From NCBI GenBank assembly GCA_018065815.1, contig JAGHSP010000103.1, forward strand, positions 1 through 15,124: DNA of 15,124 nucleotides. The letters run 5' to 3'. Below the pieces are notes generated by a model, which saw only the letters and a list, made by a program, of their open reading frames with translations, searched no databases and was not told the DNA's origin. Below, piece after piece: positions 14,905-15,124 of the stretch (positions are counted from its first letter, which is position 1; each line of letters opens with the position of its first letter). Position numbers and translations under genes: made by a program. This DNA comes from Candidatus Sodaliphilus limicaballi. Its GTDB lineage: Bacteria > Bacteroidota > Bacteroidia > Bacteroidales > Muribaculaceae.

Positions 14905-14920
14905 TGACGGGTTCCCCGTC
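14870..14920. repeat. Two tandem GC-rich hairpins
   Basis: Hairpin 1: CCGACGGTC (14870-14878), loop TTGC, GACCGCCGG (14883-14891), with one A/C mismatch that would be a U-G pair in minus-strand RNA. Hairpin 2: GACGGG (14906-14911), loop TTC, CCCGTC (14915-14920), perfect. They overlap and adjoin the second copy of the 16-base direct repeat. Neither has a following T tract, so they are not ordinary terminators. Confidence 0.6.
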
Positions 14921-14970
14921 GTGAATGGTTGTGTTGCTTTAAGCTAGTTATAGGGGAGTGCTGTGTCACT

Positions 14971-14995
14971 GCCGCGTGAGGTGGCTGTTTTTTTT
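14971..14995 (+). terminator. Probable intrinsic terminator
   Basis: GCCGC (14971-14975) pairs with GTGGC (14981-14985) around the loop GTGAG, with one G-U pair, and eight T residues follow (14988-14995). It would end transcription of the FISUMP gene, 180 bases after its stop. The stem is short, hence moderate confidence. Confidence 0.55.
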
Positions 14996-15124
14996 AGGAT
15001 TAACATGTTTTGTAATACTTGTCCTTAAATGTTGTCGATTTTCGTTGTGTAGAAACGATATTTCTGTGAATAATGGGGTAAAATAGTAAATAATCATCAT
15101 TTGCTCTCTGTCTCACTATAATAT

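Larger units (their letters stand above)
14791..15124. other. Non-coding tail: GC-rich repeats, then terminator, then A/T-rich DNA
   Basis: No convincing gene lies here; every frame breaks within a few dozen codons. The first half (to about 14920) is GC-rich with repeats and hairpins listed separately. A probable terminator lies at 14971-14995. From 14996 to the edge the DNA is A/T-rich with no gene or full promoter match that I can support; it may be the upstream region of a gene beyond the window. Confidence 0.6.

Overview
The window reads as chromosomal DNA from a member of the Bacteroidota, most likely order Bacteroidales (Muribaculaceae, Prevotellaceae or a relative; the exact family cannot be fixed from this sequence). 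Four things point there. Several genes are preceded by the Bacteroidales promoter pattern, TTTG or TTG, about 20 bases, then TAnnTTTG. Start codons follow A/T-rich leaders without a clear Shine-Dalgarno. There is a second, non-canonical EF-G of the type known from Bacteroides. A secreted protein carries a Fib_succ_major (FISUMP) domain typical of this group.

Layout, left to right. (1) 2-1490, + strand: the C-terminal end of a DedA-family membrane protein, rpe (overlapping it by 4 bases) and a PncA-type nicotinamidase, apparently one operon. (2) 1534-1730: a free-standing tRNA-Ser(CGA) with its own promoter and a terminator directly behind it. (3) 1840-4067, - strand: an EF-G paralog whose GTPase motifs are substituted, with a long 3' hairpin. 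(4) 4204-5381, + strand: hemW, divergent from the EF-G paralog, with a canonical promoter bracketed by a perfect 10-bp inverted repeat. (5) 5384-6542, - strand: an unrecognised lipoprotein with a canonical promoter, convergent with hemW and only 2 bases from it. (6) 6624-9609, + strand: a POTRA-less Omp85-type outer-membrane barrel overlapping by 14 bases a phosphoethanolamine-transferase-like inner-membrane enzyme, closed by a strong hairpin. (7) 9663-13866, + strand: dnaE and a thioredoxin, 20 bases apart. (8) 13893-15124: a 16-bp-arm inverted repeat, a secreted protein with one dockerin-like calcium loop and a FISUMP domain, then a GC-rich non-coding patch of direct repeats and hairpins, a probable terminator and A/T-rich DNA with no recognised gene.

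Most of the window is housekeeping: pentose-phosphate and NAD metabolism, translation, heme handling, replication and thiol redox, plus an envelope pair (barrel and lipid-headgroup transferase). I saw no transposase, integrase, phage gene, CRISPR array or defence system. The items most worth a second look are the EF-G paralog with altered GTPase motifs, the inverted repeats bracketing promoter elements before hemW and before the FISUMP gene, the GC-rich repeat patch at 14796-14920, and the barrel/transferase overlap. I do not claim a wholly new system here.
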